A stretch of 64,000 nucleotides of DNA from Mercenaria mercenaria (taxonomy: Eukaryota > Mollusca > Bivalvia > Venerida > Veneridae), in assembly GCF_021730395.1 (NCBI RefSeq), contig NC_069365.1, positions 22,914,001 through 22,978,000 of the forward strand, written 5' to 3'. Positions 60,062 to 64,000 of this stretch are shown here, piece by piece. The position numbers and the translations under genes were made by a program. Below the pieces are notes generated by a model. That model searched no databases. It was not told the DNA's origin and was given only the letters and a program-made list of their open reading frames with translations. Every line of letters begins with the position of its first letter. Position 1 is the first letter of the stretch.

Positions 60062-60714
60062 TAAATGTAAGCCATGTTCATTACTGGACAAAACTGTCAA
60101 GTTGATTTGCAAGAATTGGCTTTACCTACCGATTTCCAGCTGGGTTACATTTCCAGCGGGCGTCAGGACAGCCGGTTATTCAGTGTGCTGCACTGCAGGT
60201 GTTCATGAAAGAACAAGCGCACGAAAATGAAGTACTTGTAAAACAAATAATATTGCGCCAATACACTTGGGAGATCTAGAATTAGTCTGAGACATGATCC
60301 TATCCAGTAGCGATACATGGCACCAACAGTGATGTAATAAAGCTGTGACGTCCCCAAAGGCGTAAAAACAAATCTGTAATATAGGTCATTGGGTGACGTT
60401 TAGCAGTTATTCTCTGCATTAGCGCATTGTTATTTGTATTTTTATAACTGTTCTCGGAGAGATCTAGATCTATATATTTTACCGGCGTATGCTTTTCTTT
60501 CATGAACACTCTGGATAAACTTCGATGGACATTTTTAAAGCGCGCACTAAATTTCGCCTATTTTTATCCGGCAATTTTACTAGTAAAACTGATTTATCCT
60601 CAAATGAAACACATTTCCATAGTTTTTTGAAACTATTTGCACTTGGAGCGCTCTAATCATAAATGATAGAATCTAAACGACATTTATAAACAACGTCATA
60701 GATGTTGGTGCCCT
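60062..60714. other. No gene seen
   Basis: Mixed-composition sequence with no recognised repeat or coding region. Confidence 0.4.
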
Positions 60715-60840
60715 CTATGCTTGTAAAAATACCTAGAGGGGCATATGGGGTCTTCCTCCACTAAAAGCATTCCTGAAAGTCGCCATATGACAAAACAATT
60801 GTGTCGGTGTTATATTTTTAAAACCCAACAAACATTACGT
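60715..60840 (+). mobile_element. Diverged SINE family 4 copy
   Basis: GAGGGGCATATGGGGTCTTC, CTCCACTAAAAGC, GAAAGTCGCCATATGAC and GTGTCGGTG lie in family order. Confidence 0.7.
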
Positions 60841-60907
60841 TTGTCATAATAGTTGTTAATAGTTAGTTTCCTTGCTTGCTATTATGTTAATGTTTTCAAA
60901 ACTAATC

Positions 60908-61066
60908 ACAGGTGCTAACTAAACCCATTTTAATGTTCTATAGTCCTATATATGACCTATCATGTGTTGGTGCGACGTTAAAACCAACAAAAAAAATATA
61001 TGTATATACGTAGTACCATATAGGACTACACAACATTAAAAAGGATTTAGTTACTAGCACCTGTGA
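60908..61066. mobile_element. MITE with ~48-bp inverted repeats and SINE tail inside
   Basis: TCACAGGTGCTAACTAAACC on the left pairs with GGATTTAGTTACTAGCACCT on the right, with pairing out to TAGTCCTATAT. The interior (60945-60998) is the end of SINE family 4 (CTATCATGTGTTGGTGCGAC). Confidence 0.65.
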
Positions 61067-61134
61067 ACACTAATAAGGACATGTCGCTAGTTAAATAACA
61101 CGACCACATGTAACCCACAACTTCAACATAAATC

Positions 61135-61225
61135 AGAAACAGAGAATGATTTCATATTAATTAGAAACGGTGGGAGGATGATTTCATTTTAATTAGAAAC
61201 GTGGAGCGGATGATTTATGGCACCA
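61135..61225. repeat. Short three-copy tandem repeat
   Basis: GATGATTTC..TTAATTAGAAACG-type units occur about three times. Confidence 0.6.
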
Positions 61226-61502
61226 GTTACATTTCTGTTCGATCAATCCACGTTTAACAGTTTTAAGTATTTTGTTTATGAAAATGTCTCAGCGGAGATT
61301 AATATTTAAACGACTTGTTTATTTTATTCCACTTTTATCCTAAATCTGATGATATTGATTACCTCGCTCTAAATGTAAACGCGTACAGTTTTAAAACTTC
61401 CTCCCTATTATTTAAAACTACAAACGTTTTTAATCCACGTGACTGAAATAATAAGATTAAGTTTTAAAAAGCGTTATCAGATTAAGGTTTAAGACAAATG
61501 TC

Positions 61503-62115
61503 CAATATCTGATTAAAGGTGGTTAATCACGTTTAAGCTGCATTTTGTGACATTTTTCACTTCTTGTAAAGATCTGCTTTTCATTACATAAAGTTAGATC
61601 CCTATTAGAGATGTCCATCTTAAATATTGCTCTTAGATTTTCATTCCACTTATGTTATTAAAATATTAACAAAGCGAATACTTTGTTTTGATTTCAATAA
61701 ACTGTAATAACATTCCCATTTGATAGACAGTGAGATATTTTAACAATCTCAGCTGAAACACAAGTTTGAAAACTTTGTTCAGCTTCAGAATTCATGTATT
61801 TCCAAGATAGACAAAGGGAGGTAATAATAATTTTACAAACTTGCATTTCTAATTAATTTCGGCTAAATATCAATTGTCGATGTAAATGTTTGACAATTAT
61901 AATGCAACAGTTGTCTTATATTTATATTATTCCCTTTGCTTATTATTTTTATCAAATTTATACTTATGCTAAAGCTCCGTCGTGGTTAGGCAGGAAGGAC
62001 AGGAAAATCAAAGAGTGGACATCTTACAAACACTTAAATTCATATATAAGTGTACTCATTAAGTGTTAAAGTTAAATCCATTTCCTGATCAAAATCTGAT
62101 CAACCACCTTTAAAT
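61503..62115. mobile_element. MITE, about 610 bp
   Basis: Ends TTAAAGGTGGTTAATCAC and GATCAACCACCTTTAA are inverted repeats with one mismatch region. No coding sequence inside. A similar left end is at 20037. Confidence 0.65.
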
Positions 62116-62810
62116 ATTGTGTACACACTAAGATTTTTTTTCCATATCCGCTTTTTCATTTCATTCCGGATAGCATAGTCATTAGCGGTAAATACTTTCT
62201 TCGATTCATTTTGGTTTCTTAAACTTCTAACTCTTGCGTTTTTTTTCCACGGAGTATGTTCAGTTTTACAATAGATGTGCTAGAGAGTGTGATGGTTATT
62301 GCACATTTAATTGCCTCTCCTGAACAGACTCAGTCAAACCCAGTTTGCTGTCATTTTACTTGGTTGAGTTCTAACCTTCCAAACGTTCTTATAATTTTAT
62401 TAACTATCACAGTAGTTTATTAACTATCACATAGCAGTTTATAAGTCCTGTATGGCGGTTTATAAGTCCTGTGTCCCCGTACTAAAACTCAGCGTTGTGA
62501 TGCTTTCTGGTCTTTTTGAATCATGGAGTAGATTCAGCTAGCGAGGCTTGAGGGACGTTCCACATTTTATTACCTGTCATAAACAGATTCAAACCAAGTC
62601 TGCTATTATTTTGCGTTCTCTGCTTCCAGAGTACGTTCTTATAGATTTTATTTCCCATTTCTATGCGATAGCGTTTACTGCCTCTTTTTTAATAATAATT
62701 GTCATATACCTTGTATTTAGTTTTTCCTGATACCTGATATTGTAAGAATAGCAAAGTCAAGCAAAGTATTAGTCGTTTGCTACAACCGAATGATATAAAC
62801 AATGCGTATG
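62116..62810. other. No gene seen; short direct repeats
   Basis: TTTATTAACTATCACA is doubled at 62396-62430 and GTTTATAAGTCCTGT at 62438-62472. Confidence 0.5.
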
Positions 62811-63245
62811 GAACATCGGAGGTGGCTCCGCTCATCCGTCCGTTCGTCCGTCTGTCCGTCCGCAAATCCTGCAACTACTCAAAAAGTATTCAAGCTGGGT
62901 TCATAAAAATTGATATGTGAATAGAAGACAATATGCAGATTATGCACGTACATGACTTGTGCTTGTAGGTCAAATGTCAATGTCACCATTGAAGGCCAAA
63001 TAAAAATGTCTCCACTCCGAAACTTTTATTTGTATTGATGGGTTATCTTAGTGCTACACACTCCATAACTTTTTATTGCATTGGAGGAGTTTTTTATTAC
63101 TACACAGAAATGTTCCTCATGATTAAACTATGTGTCGCGCACATGACCCATTGCTGTCGGTCAAAAGGTCAAGGTCACTATAGTAAGTTTTCCACCGGTA
63201 TATAGGGGACTTCTGTATTGCCACTGCAATACTCAGTCACTTGTT
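62811..63245. repeat. Interspersed repeat with (CGTC)n-like start
   Basis: A TCCGTCCGTTCGTCCGTCTG run is followed by GGTCAAATGTCAATGTCACC and AAAGGTCAAGGTCACTATAG. It resembles the start and wording of the element at 35.4 kb but without clear 145-bp units. Confidence 0.5.
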
Positions 63246-64000
63246 AATCTTAGTAAAAAAATCTGTAGCACTTTTAAACATCTGTACTCGTCACTTCGAA
63301 ATCTACTGCAGAAAATCCTTATTCAGGATCAGTATACGTACTTTAGATAATATTTAAAACACAAAGTTTTGACCACTTCTTCGGTAGTATGTTTCAGGGT
63401 ATATAGGCTCTGTACGGCTATATTTAGCAGTAGATAAAATCGTGTATCATGTAAACGTAATTTGTCTTGCTCGGGACTTCATTTTTTGCACTAAATGGGG
63501 ACCGATTTAGACCAAAATCACACGAGATAAAGTTTTTAAATGTCGAGTGTTATATGTAGGGTAGACAAAAAAATACTGGTTGTCGAAAAATCGATTGATG
63601 TAAATGCCAGCTTCGCACATCCCGCTTATAACTGTGTCACATACAACAGCTTTCCCGTCTCGTCCAGATTTCAAATTAATTGTGAAAAACGTAGATGTAT
63701 GTCTTTTTCTTTCTTTGAATAATTTAGTTGATAAAAGACACAATAGAACATCGATTGAGACAAACATGAAATGCACATTCCGGTTGATTTAAATTCACTT
63801 TGACCTGAGAGAGCTCGTTATTACAGCGTTTCAAGCGCGGTAATTGGCAGATACGGGAGATGCTATCATGTTTATTGTAGAAACGTACTTGGTATTTGTT
63901 TTCTATATTTATCTCGGATATCACTGTTCACGGAGACATTCGAATTCGGAGAGGTTTGAACCGGGTTCAGTAATGGCTACTGCCCTGGACATTCCGAGCT
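63246..64000. other. No gene seen
   Basis: Overlapping short frames on both strands near 63507-63924 have no recognisable motifs. Confidence 0.4.

Overview
The window is eukaryotic nuclear DNA from an animal, most likely a bivalve mollusc and possibly a venerid clam. The evidence is AT-rich sequence, GT-AG introns, several tRNA-derived SINE families and palindromic MITEs that I associate with bivalve genomes, diverse LINEs, and LITAF-type immune genes. The species call is inference. No ribosomal RNA, true tRNA gene, CRISPR array or prokaryotic operon is visible.

Layout. 1-4.5 kb: a LINE remnant on the minus strand, then a SINE inserted in the end of a MITE. 4.6-8.4 kb: a decayed L1/Tx1-like LINE. 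8.4-9.3 kb (minus): a host gene for a small protein with an Mrr-like restriction-endonuclease core. 11.2-13.7 kb: a 5'-truncated CR1/Jockey-like LINE. 13.7-17.3 kb: three kinds of tandem or inverted array (about 380-bp, 42-bp and 21-bp units). 17.6-17.7 kb: an orphan last exon of a LITAF-domain gene. 18-23.4 kb: mostly unannotated sequence with SINEs.

23.4-44.7 kb holds the most interesting host genes. Two paralogues of an unfamiliar gene lie at 23.47-26.40 and 41.00-43.61 kb. Each has a ~262-residue first coding exon with a possible TIR/Rossmann-like pattern, and a ~112-residue second exon that looks like an Ig/FN3-like beta-sandwich. Each is followed by a two-exon LITAF zinc-domain module, at 34.17-35.06 and 44.10-44.63 kb. 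With the orphan LITAF exon, this looks like a tandemly duplicated block. Whether the LITAF exons belong to the upstream gene or are separate genes is unresolved. The first paralogue looks intact; the second has frameshifts. Between the first gene and its LITAF module sits a nearly whole LINE (27.9-33.1 kb) with a 2A ribosome-skipping motif in ORF1, plus two SINEs.

35.4-40.4 kb holds a 145-bp-period interspersed repeat and a 970-bp foldback element with a nested palindrome and a 10-bp target duplication. 46.3-48.7 kb is a decayed Ty3-type LTR-element fossil. 49.6-58.9 kb is a young LTR element array in the order LTR-internal-LTR-internal-LTR, whose internal parts carry gag and protease regions but no recognisable reverse transcriptase or integrase. 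59-64 kb is intergenic DNA with SINE, MITE and simple-repeat pieces.

The host genes may share an innate-immunity theme (LITAF, possible TIR-like adaptor, Mrr-like nuclease), but this rests on domain resemblance only.
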